DNA of 12,567 nucleotides from assembly GCA_016875515.1 (NCBI GenBank), contig VGRA01000025.1:1-12567 (forward strand), written 5' to 3'. Origin of the DNA: Deltaproteobacteria bacterium. GTDB taxonomy: Bacteria; Myxococcota; Myxococcia; Myxococcales; Myxococcaceae. The notes below the pieces were generated by a model. That model had not been told where the DNA came from and searched no databases. It saw only the letters and a program-made list of their open reading frames with translations. Below, in pieces: positions 1 to 7,172 of this stretch; position 1 is the first letter of the stretch; every line of letters starts with the position of its first letter. Position numbers and translations under genes: made by a program.

Positions 1-2
1 CA

Positions 3-905
3 GCTCCTTCGGCGGCCCCTGCGTCTGCCCCGCCCGTCGCTGCGGCTGCGCCCCCGCGCGCCCCCGCTGCCGCCGCACCGGCAGCTCCCGCGGCGGCCCC
101 TGCGCCCGCACCGCCCGCCGCTGCCCCCCCCTCGGGACCGGCGCCCGAGGCCCCTCCCGCCGCCGCGTCCCCTGCGCCTGCGGTCGAGGCGCCGGCTGCC
201 CAAGTCTCCGAGGCAGACGCCGCCACCATCCGCGAGCTCGAGCAGCGACTCGACGCGCTCAAAGGCGTGGACCACTTCACCGTGCTGGGGCTGGGGCAGG
301 ACGCCAACGGCGGGCTGGTGAAGATGGCCTACTTCAAGCTCGCCCGGACGCTGCACCCGGACACCGTCCCGCAGGGCGCGCCGCCACAAGTCCTCAAGCT
401 CAAGAGCGCCCTGTTCGCCCGTGTGGGTGAGGCCTACCGGCGGCTCGCGGACGACAACGCCCGGGCCGCTTACCTCCAGGAGCTCAAGAGCGGCACCGCA
501 GACCAGGAGCAGGTGGACGTGCAGCGGCTCTTCCTCGCCGAGGAGCTGTTCCAGAAGGGCAGCATCATGGTGAAGGCCCGCAAGTTCGCGGACGCCATCA
601 AGATGCTGACGGACGCCATTGCGGCCAACCCGGACGAGGCCGAGTTCTACGCCTGGCGCGCCGCGGCGCGCTTCTACGCGGAGGCGGACAAGCGCGTCTC
701 CTTCGCCGAGGCGCTCAAGGACGTGGAGGCCGCCATCCACCGCAACCCCAGGTGCGCGCAGGCCTACTACTTCCACGGCGGCATGCTGAAGCTGCTCGGG
801 GACCAGGTGGGGGCGCTCAAGCTTTTCAAGAAGGCGCTGGAGTTCAACAAGGACCACGTGGAGGCGCAGCGGGAAGTGCGCCTGCTCGAGGGAACCAAGA
901 AGTGA
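3..905 (+). CDS. J-domain/TPR protein, C-terminal part (5' end outside window)
   Basis: The frame is open from base 3 to the TGA at 903-905, so the gene starts upstream of the window; the GTG at 267 is internal, not a start. In order it shows about 65 residues of almost pure Ala/Pro linker (3-200), a short charged helix, then a J-domain beginning VDHFTVLGL at 267 with the diagnostic His-Pro-Asp triad at 354-362. From about 530 come TPR-like helices (AEELFQKGSIMVKARKFADA, then a second and third repeat ending near 890). J-domains stimulate the ATPase of DnaK-type Hsp70; TPRs bind partner proteins. There is no Gly/Phe region or zinc-finger domain, so this is not canonical DnaJ but a type III J-protein, probably recruiting Hsp70 to one client or complex. 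The unseen N-terminus may carry another domain; many myxobacterial proteins of this layout do, but that is inference. The stop overlaps the next gene by four bases. Confidence 0.85.
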   Translation, partial: APSAAPASAPPVAAAAPPRAPAAAAPAAPAAAPAPAPPAAAPPSGPAPEAPPAAASPAPAVEAPAAQVSEADAATIRELEQRLDALKGVDHFTVLGLGQDANGGLVKMAYFKLARTLHPDTVPQGAPPQVLKLKSALFARVGEAYRRLADDNARAAYLQELKSGTADQEQVDVQRLFLAEELFQKGSIMVKARKFADAIKMLTDAIAANPDEAEFYAWRAAARFYAEADKRVSFAEALKDVEAAIHRNPRCAQAYYFHGGMLKLLGDQVGALKLFKKALEFNKDHVEAQREVRLLEGTKK

Positions 906-1336
906 AAGGACACCCCGTGCCTCTGGACGGAAGGACGCGCCGCAAGCTGCGTGCGCTCGGACACCACCTCGACCCGGTCGTCATCATCGGCCACCAGGGG
1001 GTGACGGACGGCATCGTCGCCGCCGTGGACCAGGCGCTGCACGACCACGAGCTGGTGAAGGTGAAGGTCAACGAGGGGCCGGCCGAGCGGCACGAGGCCG
1101 CGGACGCGCTCGCCTCCCAGACCGGCTCGGAGGTGGCTCAGGTGCTCGGCCGCGTCATCCTGCTGTTCCGCCAGCGCCCCGAGGCCTCCCGGTTTGACCT
1201 CGCGCAGCCGGACGCCCGCGCCAAGCCCGCCGCTGCGAAGAAGAAGGCTGCCGCTGCCCCCGCGCGGGCATCCCGAAAGAAGCCTGCGCGAAGCGCCGGC
1301 ACGGACGGTACGCGCCGCCGCCCCAGCCGCCGCTAG
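902..1336 (+). CDS. yhbY: YhbY-type CRM-domain RNA-binding protein
   Basis: The 144-residue product matches the YhbY/CRM fold: RRKLRALGHHLDPVVIIGHQ, then GVTDGIVAAVDQALHDHELV, then KVKVNE, and a final strand around QVLGRVILLFRQ. The segment around the GHQG turn is the conserved RNA-contacting GxxG-like loop. Family members associate with pre-50S ribosomal particles and act in ribosome assembly. After the roughly 95-residue domain comes a low-complexity Lys/Ala/Arg tail (about residues 103-144), absent from E. coli YhbY, probably an extra RNA-binding extension. The GTG at 902 is chosen because it overlaps the upstream stop as GTGA and has a purine-rich SD (gaggga, 888-893) eight bases upstream. 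A GTG at 917 is the alternative and removes only five residues. Translation is probably coupled to the J-domain gene. Confidence 0.88.
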   Translation: MKGHPVPLDGRTRRKLRALGHHLDPVVIIGHQGVTDGIVAAVDQALHDHELVKVKVNEGPAERHEAADALASQTGSEVAQVLGRVILLFRQRPEASRFDLAQPDARAKPAAAKKKAAAAPARASRKKPARSAGTDGTRRRPSRR

Positions 1337-1579
1337 GCACCCCCGGGCAGGCTCGGGACACGGCACCGCTCAACGGCGTGCGGCGGTAGACCCGGTGAAC
1401 CATGGCCATGTACGCGGCCAAGAGCACCACCATGCCCCACAACGTCGTGGCGACCATGGGACGAAGCTGGGCATGCTGCCGCTCGCCTTCAAGCAGCCGG
1501 CCATGGGTGTGCGCGGGGCATGACGGCGCACCGGGCATGGTTGTGGGGACTCCACCCGGAAGGGCATAACGGAGGCACC
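1337..1579. other. Intergenic, yhbY to purF
   Basis: This is 243 bases with no gene I can support. No stem followed by a T-run is visible after yhbY. The purF Shine-Dalgarno (1571-1575) lies at its right end. A minus-strand frame here encodes one hydrophobic stretch ([17 protein letters not shown]) but lacks a ribosome site and runs into yhbY; see the rejected list. Confidence 0.5.
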
Positions 1580-2950
1580 ATGTGCGGAATCTTCGGCATC
1601 CAGGGCCACGCGGAGGCGGCCAACCTCGCCTACCTCGGGCTCCACGCGCTGCAGCACCGCGGGCAGGAGTCCGCGGGCATCGTGTCTGCGCAGGATGGCC
1701 GGCTGCACGCCCACCGGCAGCTGGGGCTGGTGGCGGACGCCTTCTCCGCCGAGACGCTTTCCGGCCTGCCGGGGAGCGCAGCCATGGGGCACGTGCGGTA
1801 CGCCACCACGGGAGGACACGGGCTGGCCAACGCGCAGCCCTTCACCGTGGAGTACGCGGGCGGACCGCTCTCCATTGCGCACAACGGCAACCTGGTGAAT
1901 GCGCAGGCGCTGCGGGACGAGCTGTCGGCGGCAGGGGCGGTGTTCCAGTCGGACTCGGACACGGAGGTGCTGCTGCACCTGGTCGCGCAGGCGCGGGGCA
2001 GCTCTCTGGAGGAGCGGCTGGGCGAGGCGCTGCTGCGCGTGCAGGGGGCGTACAGCCTGCTGCTGCTGGCGCCGGACCGCATGGTGGCCATGCGGGATCC
2101 CCACGGGCTGCGACCGTTGGTGCTGGGGCGCGTCCGGGACGCGTGGGTGTTCGCCTCCGAGACGACGGCGCTGGACCTCATTGAAGCCACCTACGTCCGG
2201 GAGCTGGAGCCAGGCGAGATGGTCACCGTGGTACCGGGGGGCGGGCCGTTCTCGCGCCGCCCGCTCCCGGCCGTGCCGCCTGCCCGCTGCGTCTTCGAGC
2301 AGGTGTACTTCGCCCGGCCGGACGCCACGCTGTTCGGGCAATCCGCCTACGCGGTGCGCAAGCGGCTGGGGGCACAGCTGGCGAAGGAGCACCCGGCGCA
2401 GGCAGACGTGGTGATTGCCGTGCCGGACTCGGGCGTACCGGCAGCCATGGGGTACGCGCAGGGGGCGGGGCTGCCGTACGAGGTGGGGCTCATCCGCAGC
2501 CACTACGTGGGACGGACCTTCATCGAGCCGCAGCAGGCCATCCGGCACTTCGGGGTGAAGCTGAAGCTGGCCGCGGTGCGCGAGGTTCTGGCCGGCCGCC
2601 GCGTGGTGGTGGTGGACGACTCCATCGTTCGCGGCACCACCAGCCGGAAGATCGTGAAGATGTTGAAGGACGCGGGGGCGGCCGAGGTGCACCTGCGCAT
2701 CTCGAGTCCCCCTACCCGCTGGCCGTGCTTCTACGGGATCGACACGCCGAGCCGGCAGGAGCTGATTGCCGCCACGCACGGCGTGAACGAAATTGCGCGC
2801 TACGTGACGGCAGACTCGCTGGGCTACCTCTCCGTGGAGGGGATGCTGGAGGCCGTCCGCGGAGAGGGGTACTGCACCGCGTGCTTCACCGGGAAGTACG
2901 TGGCGGGGCTGCCGGGGGAGCCGGCCGCGCTGCGGGCCCTGGGCGGCTAA
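1580..2950 (+). CDS. purF: Amidophosphoribosyltransferase (Fe-S type)
   Basis: PurF makes 5-phosphoribosylamine from PRPP and glutamine, the committed step of de novo purine synthesis. The 456-residue product begins [10 protein letters not shown]: Cys2 becomes the N-terminal nucleophile of the Ntn glutaminase once Met (and any short propeptide) is removed. The glutaminase half contains [14 protein letters not shown] and GHVRYATTG; the phosphoribosyltransferase half has the PRPP loop [14 protein letters not shown]. Cys237, Cys383, Cys432 and Cys435 (the last two in YCTAC) match the four [4Fe-4S] ligands of Bacillus subtilis PurF, so this is the oxygen-labile cluster type, not the cluster-free E. 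coli type. The ATG at 1580 is fixed by the need for Cys at position 2 and by the SD ggagg at 1571-1575; the frame upstream to 1520 is not part of the protein. It stands alone, with no other pur gene in the window. Confidence 0.97.
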   Translation: MCGIFGIQGHAEAANLAYLGLHALQHRGQESAGIVSAQDGRLHAHRQLGLVADAFSAETLSGLPGSAAMGHVRYATTGGHGLANAQPFTVEYAGGPLSIAHNGNLVNAQALRDELSAAGAVFQSDSDTEVLLHLVAQARGSSLEERLGEALLRVQGAYSLLLLAPDRMVAMRDPHGLRPLVLGRVRDAWVFASETTALDLIEATYVRELEPGEMVTVVPGGGPFSRRPLPAVPPARCVFEQVYFARPDATLFGQSAYAVRKRLGAQLAKEHPAQADVVIAVPDSGVPAAMGYAQGAGLPYEVGLIRSHYVGRTFIEPQQAIRHFGVKLKLAAVREVLAGRRVVVVDDSIVRGTTSRKIVKMLKDAGAAEVHLRISSPPTRWPCFYGIDTPSRQELIAATHGVNEIARYVTADSLGYLSVEGMLEAVRGEGYCTACFTGKYVAGLPGEPAALRALGG

Positions 2951-3134
2951 CGCCCAGCGCTGCACGTCGGCGATGGGGCCTCCACCCGCGCCAGCACGGC
3001 GGGCGCGCGCTGCGGCATGTCAACGCGCCTCTTCCAGCGGCTCGAGGGCGAGGAGACCAACCGGACCGCCCACGCTCGCGCGCCTCCGCACGGGGTTGGA
3101 AACGGACCCCACCGGGCTGCTCGCAGGCCCCGTT
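2951..3134. other. Convergent intergenic region, purF to AbiEi-like gene
   Basis: This is 184 bases between the converging ends of purF and the minus-strand gene. The only structure seen is a weak inverted repeat, gaaacgg at 3099-3105 with ccgtttc at 3130-3136, with a long interior and no T-run. I do not call it a terminator. Confidence 0.4.
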
Positions 3135-3803
3135 TCAGGGCTGGTTGACGCCACGGGTGGATGGCTCTGGGTGTGTCTTGCGGTGCGCCTCGGGGGCGAA
3201 CAGCACAAACATCACGTCCCCTGCGCGGCTCCGCGTGACTCCCAGACGGATCATGGACTCGACCAACGCTTCCGGACGTTCACCTGCTCCCACCAACGCC
3301 CTGCCCACCTCGCCCGCCGTGTCCACGTGCCCTGCCGCCGCCAGCTCCCCAAAGGTGCGCAGCGGCCTGAAGCAGCGGACCGCAATCCCCGGGGGGCCGG
3401 GGACGGCCACGGTCACCACGTCCGCCTCGGTCCACGCTCCCCCGTGCCTCGCGCACCGCAGGCCCACAGGTGCGGTCCGCGGAAAGTGGTGGCGGCGCGG
3501 GAGGGCCACGTCCACGGTTCCGAACCACTCCCCCGTCAGCCGGAGCAATCCAGCGGCGGTCTCGAGCGTGATGACGCCCTCCGGCACCCTCGCACAGACA
3601 TGGGCGATCCGACCGTCCACCGGCCGCCGGGCATCCACGTAGAGCCCCGGGGCCACCCGGCGAATGACCCTCTGCGTCAGCGCGCAGCCCACCATCCGAA
3701 GCCCGCAGCCGAGGTCCCGCAGGTCCTCCCTCGTCATTGCGGACCAACGGTCCAGGAACCGGCACAGCGGGGTGAAGGCATCGCCGCTCTCTCCGAAATA
3801 CAT
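3135..3803 (-). CDS. Orphan AbiEi-like antitoxin/regulator protein
   Basis: This 222-residue protein has a strongly GC3-biased frame, so it is very likely real. Its pattern resembles AbiEi (COG5340, the antitoxin/regulator of type IV toxin-antitoxin systems). Residues 16-57 look like a small winged helix with the usual wing, RVIRRVAPGLYVD; 71-91 is ARVPEGVITLETAAGLLRLTG, like the family's RVPxGVICLxSALxxHGLT; and 99-108 is VALPRRHHFP, like its IALPR stretch. Known AbiEi proteins repress their own operon and neutralise AbiEii, a nucleotidyltransferase toxin. Here no AbiEii gene lies on either side, and the usual SPAKTVADCF motif is replaced by RPLRTFGELA (residues 146-155). The ATG at 3803 is chosen because a G-rich run (ggggtggg) precedes it; the frame upstream to 3917 does not look coding. 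It may be a domesticated regulator or a decaying antitoxin. The family match is from pattern memory, so moderate confidence. Confidence 0.6.
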   Translation of the reverse strand: MYFGESGDAFTPLCRFLDRWSAMTREDLRDLGCGLRMVGCALTQRVIRRVAPGLYVDARRPVDGRIAHVCARVPEGVITLETAAGLLRLTGEWFGTVDVALPRRHHFPRTAPVGLRCARHGGAWTEADVVTVAVPGPPGIAVRCFRPLRTFGELAAAGHVDTAGEVGRALVGAGERPEALVESMIRLGVTRSRAGDVMFVLFAPEAHRKTHPEPSTRGVNQP

Positions 3804-4100
3804 GTCCCACCCCAGTCCTGAATGACGGGCGGAATCTGCAAGTCCAGCGCCGGGACCCGGGGCAGGGGTTCGCGTGCTTGCAACGGATTGCACCCGGGGC
3901 ACCCCTCCCGGGTGCACTCCGTGTCAGGCGCGTACGGGGCTCCTCCCGGCCGCGCGGCGGCCCTGTCCGTCAAAGTCCAGGGTCGGAGTCGTGACCCGGA
4001 GGGTCCTCCCTGTCCCCGGGAAGCAGCGGCTCAGGGGGGAGGTAAGGTGGCGACCGGCCCGGGACGCCGTTACGCCGCGATGGCTCACTCGGAGAACTGC
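3804..4100. promoter_or_regulatory. Divergent intergenic region, AbiEi-like gene / lipoprotein
   Basis: This is 297 bases between divergent starts, so both promoters should lie here, but I see no convincing -35/-10 pair on either strand. It holds a perfect 9-bp inverted repeat (gcacccggg at 3890-3898, cccgggtgc at 3907-3915) with an 8-base loop, and a shorter one (gaccc/gggtc, 3993-4005). Neither is followed by T's, so an operator or leader-RNA structure is more likely than a terminator. The plus-strand reading frame through it does not look coding. Confidence 0.4.
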
Positions 4101-5066
4101 ATGCGCCCACTGCTGCCGGTCCTCCTCCTGCTCGTCGCCGGCTGTGGCCGTACCCTTCCGGCTGGGATCCACCGGGACGAGGCAGTACCGCCCCCCGCGA
4201 AGGGCGGAAGCGAGGGGACCCCGGCCCGCCTGTTCTCAGTCCAGGGCACCGTGACGCAGGGACTGGTGGCGTCGCCGTCCTCCCCCCTGGAGGTGGGGGT
4301 GCTGTGGCTGAACCGCGTCGAGGCGGACAACACGGTGCTCGTGGAGACGACCCCTGCGGACGCCATTGGCGCCACCCTGCCCGCGGACTTCGACGTCTCC
4401 ATCCTCCGCGCCCCGAGCGATGCCATGCTCGGCACCACCCTCCTCAGCTACACCGAGGACGGCCGGAGCACCTGGGCCGCGGACCGGAACCGCGTTGCGT
4501 TTGGGCTGGTGGTGGTTGCGCCCGAGGGCACGTTCGCCAACCTGCCCGGCTCGGTGAGCTTCCTGGACTTCATCCAGGCAAGCCAGGGGGGGCCGGGGCC
4601 GCTGCTGCAGCAGTTCACCTACGTGTCTCCGTATACCGTTCGCTACGTCAAGGGTGCCACGGCGGAGGGACTCACCATCCGTGACATCAACGGGGTGGAG
4701 TCCGTACTCGAGGACATGACCGTCTACGAGGTGAGCGCGTGGGCCACCGGCATCACCGCCGCCGTATGCCGGGACCGGATACTCGGGGAGGGCTGGTCCA
4801 CCTCCGAGGTGAACGACTGCATCGCCGCGCAGACCGCAGCCAACCCCTACCGCGGCAGCGGCGACATCGGCAACGAGTGCCTGTACGCTTGGCAGCAGGC
4901 GAACCTCGCCGCGTTCGACACAGCCTGCGGGCCGTCGCCAGACTTCGCCGCGTCCGACTTCCGCAACAGCCCCCGGCTTGCCCCCTCCGCGCCGCTCACC
5001 CTGCCCCTGGGCGTCAACGACGTGCGGGATGCGCTCTCCTACGGTGGGTTCATCTTCATCGACTGA
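4101..5066 (+). CDS. Lipoprotein of unknown function
   Basis: The 321-residue product begins MRPLLPVLLLLVAGCG: a short basic start, a Leu-rich hydrophobic core and the lipobox LVAGC, so Cys15 should be lipidated and the mature protein anchored to a membrane, probably the outer membrane. The ATG at 4101 is chosen over the ATG at 4080 because SD ggag (4091-4094) lies six bases upstream and gives a correct signal peptide. After a disordered Pro/Gly stretch (to about residue 45) comes a beta-rich part (residues 46-205), then a C-terminal part with four cysteines (223, 240, 260, 276) that could form two disulfides. I recognise no family. Nothing in the sequence gives a reaction. It is transcribed away from the AbiEi-like gene, and its stop overlaps the convergent pseudouridine synthase gene by 11 bases. 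Confidence 0.8.
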   Translation: MRPLLPVLLLLVAGCGRTLPAGIHRDEAVPPPAKGGSEGTPARLFSVQGTVTQGLVASPSSPLEVGVLWLNRVEADNTVLVETTPADAIGATLPADFDVSILRAPSDAMLGTTLLSYTEDGRSTWAADRNRVAFGLVVVAPEGTFANLPGSVSFLDFIQASQGGPGPLLQQFTYVSPYTVRYVKGATAEGLTIRDINGVESVLEDMTVYEVSAWATGITAAVCRDRILGEGWSTSEVNDCIAAQTAANPYRGSGDIGNECLYAWQQANLAAFDTACGPSPDFAASDFRNSPRLAPSAPLTLPLGVNDVRDALSYGGFIFID

Positions 5067-6096
5067 CGGGCGCGGGGTGGTCGGCTTCTACGAGGCCTTC
5101 AGGTTCCGCGCGCGGGCGCACCTGGCGCGCCCACGAAGGCCTCGGGTCTGACAGCGGCCGTCCCGCGAGGAAGTCCTCCAGATCCCCCGGCAGCGGCGCC
5201 TCCACCACCAGCTCCTTGCCGGTGGACGGGTGCGGGAAGGAAATCCTCGCCGCGTGGAGCGCGTGCCGGGGCAGCCGCAACCGCGCCCACGCCTCCTCCT
5301 CCAGGCAGTGCCTGCTGAAACGGTCGAAGTACCCGCTGTCCGGCCCGTACATCTTGTCCCCGACGATGGGGAACCCCGCCAGCTGCAGGTGGATGCGGAT
5401 TTGATGCTGCCGCCCCGTCACCGGGAAGCAGCGCAAGAGCGCGAACCGCTCCCCGTCCCGCTCAAAGCGATGCAACACCCGGAACCGCGTCCGCGCCGGC
5501 TTGCCCACCTCGCGGTCAATCCGCACCGCAATCCGGATGAGCTCCGTGCCCTCCGCGATGGGCGCGTCCACCTCGAACGCGTCCTCGGGTGGCGCCCCCT
5601 CCACCACCGCCACGTACTCCTTGTGCACGTCCCGCCCGGCGAACAGGCGCATGAGCCGCCGGCTCGTCTCCGTGTCCCGCGCGCAGACGACAATCCCGCT
5701 CGTCTCCCGGTCCAGCCGGTGCGCCGGGTCCGCCTGGAAGTCCGCCCCGTACAGCTCCTTCACCCTTCCGACGAGCGTCCCGTGGAAGTACCGAGCGCTC
5801 GGGTGGATGGGCAGCCCCGCCGGCTTGTCGAACACGATGAGCACGTCGTCCCGGTACAGCTCCGGCAGCTCCGCGGGCGTCTCCGGCTCCGCCTGCGCCT
5901 TGCGCCGCAGCCGGAACGTCATCCCCCGCCGCACCAGCGTGCTCGGCTTGAGGACGTGCCCCTCCTCCTGCACCAGTTCGTTCTGGATGATGCGCTGCAC
6001 CCGCGTGCGGGACAGCCGCCGCAGCTTCTCGCGGAGGTACCGGTCCAGCCGCCAGCCGTCGTAATTCGGCTCCACGGTGAAGGGGATGTCGATCAT
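5056..6096 (-). CDS. RluA-family pseudouridine synthase
   Basis: This family isomerises specific uridines in rRNA or tRNA to pseudouridine. The 346-residue protein has an N-terminal S4 RNA-binding domain (about residues 14-63, with WRLDRYLREKLRRLSRTRVQ) and a catalytic domain with the motif HRLDRETSGI; Asp129 is the expected nucleophile. Later motifs are VTGRQHQIRIHLQLAGFPIV followed by GDKMYG, typical of RluA/RluC/RluD proteins. A C-terminal tail of about 35 Arg/Pro-rich residues follows. The exact RNA target cannot be read from sequence, so no symbol is given. ATG 6096 is chosen because the minus strand carries GGAG five bases upstream (6102-6105) and it starts directly at the conserved domain; an in-frame ATG at 6168 adds 24 residues but has no ribosome site. 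The end overlaps the convergent lipoprotein gene by 11 bases. Confidence 0.93.
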   Translation of the reverse strand: MIDIPFTVEPNYDGWRLDRYLREKLRRLSRTRVQRIIQNELVQEEGHVLKPSTLVRRGMTFRLRRKAQAEPETPAELPELYRDDVLIVFDKPAGLPIHPSARYFHGTLVGRVKELYGADFQADPAHRLDRETSGIVVCARDTETSRRLMRLFAGRDVHKEYVAVVEGAPPEDAFEVDAPIAEGTELIRIAVRIDREVGKPARTRFRVLHRFERDGERFALLRCFPVTGRQHQIRIHLQLAGFPIVGDKMYGPDSGYFDRFSRHCLEEEAWARLRLPRHALHAARISFPHPSTGKELVVEAPLPGDLEDFLAGRPLSDPRPSWARQVRPRAEPEGLVEADHPAPVSR

Positions 6097-6101
6097 CCCC
6101 T

Positions 6102-6105
6102 CTCC
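6102..6105 (-). promoter_or_regulatory. Ribosome binding site deciding the RluA-family start
   Basis: On the minus strand GGAG is followed by AGGGG and then ATG at 6096. No comparable site precedes the upstream ATG at 6168, so the shorter protein is preferred. Confidence 0.6.
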
Positions 6106-6290
6106 GGGCTCGCAAGGCTGCGTCGGTTCATGGTCTGGAGCGGACACGTGCCCTCGGTCAGACGCCATGCCGCGGAGTTCTGCGAACCCAGAAGCAGTGG
6201 GACGGCGTTTGTCGCTTATCAGACCTCGTACCCGGGACGGACTTGAAGCGGACAGGTCCGGCGAATTCGGGCGCGAATCTGCAGCGCGAG

Positions 6291-6309
6291 CGGTCTAGAC
6301 CGTTATACG
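6291..6309 (+). promoter_or_regulatory. Palindrome and possible -10 upstream of the rhodopsin gene
   Basis: The 12-bp sequence cggtctagaccg (6291-6302) is a perfect palindrome, followed at once by ttatacg, in which TATACG (6304-6309) matches four of six -10 positions. A start near 6316 would give a leader of about 40 bases containing the ribosome site. No good -35 is seen 17 bases upstream, so the promoter would need an activator or another sigma factor, or is not real. The palindrome's place just upstream of a -10 suits a MerR-type operator, but that is speculation. Confidence 0.35.
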
Positions 6310-6344
6310 AGCACGACTGCGCGGATCTTCCCGCGCCTCCAGCC

Positions 6345-6350
6345 AGGAGG
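6345..6350 (+). promoter_or_regulatory. Strong Shine-Dalgarno for the rhodopsin gene
   Basis: The sequence aggagg lies five bases before the GTG at 6356. It fixes this start and suggests efficient translation despite the non-ATG codon. Confidence 0.8.
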
Positions 6351-6355
6351 GCCTC

Positions 6356-7150
6356 GTGCCCGAACTCAGCGTTTCGCAGTTCAGCCTCGTCTACAACATG
6401 TTGTCGCTCGCCATCGCAGCCATGCTCGGCTCATTTGCCTTCTTCGTGATGGCGCGCTCGCAGGTGTCACTTCGGTTCCGGCCGGCGCTGGTCATGTCCT
6501 CGCTGGTCGTTGGCATTGCCGGCTACCACTACTGGCGGATTTTCGGCTCGTGGGACGCGGCCTACCGCCTCAACGACGCGCACACGGCCTACGTCGCCAC
6601 CGGCAAGCCCTTCAACGACGCCTACCGCTACGTCGACTGGCTCCTGACCGTGCCGCTCCTCGTGGCGGAGTTGGTGGCAGTGATGACGCTTCCCAAGGGC
6701 AAGCGTGGGGCCATTATGGGCAAGCTCATCATCGCTTCGGCCCTGATGATCGCCCTGGGGTACCCGGGCGAGGTGTCGAACGACCAGGCCACCGCTCTGC
6801 TGTGGGGGACCCTCTCGAGCGTGCCGTTCGCGTACATCCTGTACGTGCTGTGGGGTGAGCTCTCCAAGTCCACTGCGGGCGAGTCTGGCGAGGTGAACAT
6901 CCTGCTCCGCAACACCAAGCTCCTGCTCATTGGCACGTGGGGCTTCTACCCCATTACCTACATCCTGGGCATCGAGTCGCTCGGGCTGGTGAGCGGGGCC
7001 AACGCCGTGGTCGCGCTCCAGGTTGGGTACAGCCTCGCGGACATTGCGGCGAAGTGCGGCTACGGGCTGATGATCTACGCCATCGCGCAGGCACGGATGG
7101 CCGCAGCAGGGGAGACCGTGGACGGCACCGCGGCCCAGGCTGCCCACTAG
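6356..7150 (+). CDS. Xanthorhodopsin-like light-driven proton pump
   Basis: This is a 264-residue seven-helix microbial rhodopsin that binds retinal and pumps H+ outward across the inner membrane. Approximate helices: A 10-32, B 43-63, C 89-112, D 118-137, E 146-167, F 183-206, G 216-243. Helix C reads RYVDWLLTVPLLVAEL: Arg91, proton acceptor Asp94, Thr98 and donor Glu105, the DTE set of proteorhodopsin and xanthorhodopsin. His58 (GYHYW) matches the helix-B histidine that pairs with the acceptor. Retinal is held by Lys233, with Asp229 as counter-ion partner and Trp195, Tyr198, Pro199 in helix F. Leu102 sits at the green/blue tuning site and predicts green absorption. Gly151 (LLWGTLSS) sits where xanthorhodopsin has the glycine that opens a carotenoid-antenna window and bacteriorhodopsin has Trp138. 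The stretch GYPGEVS and WGFYPITYILG also resemble Salinibacter xanthorhodopsin. GC content looks lower than in kdsB or pyrG, a hint of transfer. No retinal or carotenoid gene is in the window. Confidence 0.97.
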   Translation: MPELSVSQFSLVYNMLSLAIAAMLGSFAFFVMARSQVSLRFRPALVMSSLVVGIAGYHYWRIFGSWDAAYRLNDAHTAYVATGKPFNDAYRYVDWLLTVPLLVAELVAVMTLPKGKRGAIMGKLIIASALMIALGYPGEVSNDQATALLWGTLSSVPFAYILYVLWGELSKSTAGESGEVNILLRNTKLLLIGTWGFYPITYILGIESLGLVSGANAVVALQVGYSLADIAAKCGYGLMIYAIAQARMAAAGETVDGTAAQAAH

Positions 7151-7172
7151 CCACCGCGCGCAAGGTCAGGCC

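Noticed and set aside
1155..1538. Minus-strand frame with a hydrophobic segment ([17 protein letters not shown]) between yhbY and purF
   Set aside because: There is no ribosome site before either ATG, the C-terminal half is Arg/Gly-rich and overlaps yhbY by about 180 bases, and the frame has no recognisable family.
1541..1570. Possible purF promoter (TTGTGG, 18 bases, CATAAC)
   Set aside because: Transcription would start near 1577, inside or after the Shine-Dalgarno at 1571-1575, so it could not give a normally translated mRNA.
1370..2965. 531-codon minus-strand open frame opposite purF
   Set aside because: It is antisense to an unmistakable purF, and its composition (His, Arg, Gln, Pro-rich) is that of a shadow frame in GC-rich DNA.
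3020..3208. Short minus-strand frame ending LLALEPLEEAR
   Set aside because: No supported start, no family and it overlaps the end of the AbiEi-like gene; too short to judge.
2973..3821. Plus-strand open frame of 282 codons opposite the AbiEi-like gene
   Set aside because: No ribosome site or family match; the minus strand has the stronger third-position GC bias and a recognisable protein pattern.
3822..4100. Upstream in-frame extension of the lipoprotein gene
   Set aside because: It would bury the signal peptide and lipobox inside the protein, and its codon use does not look coding.
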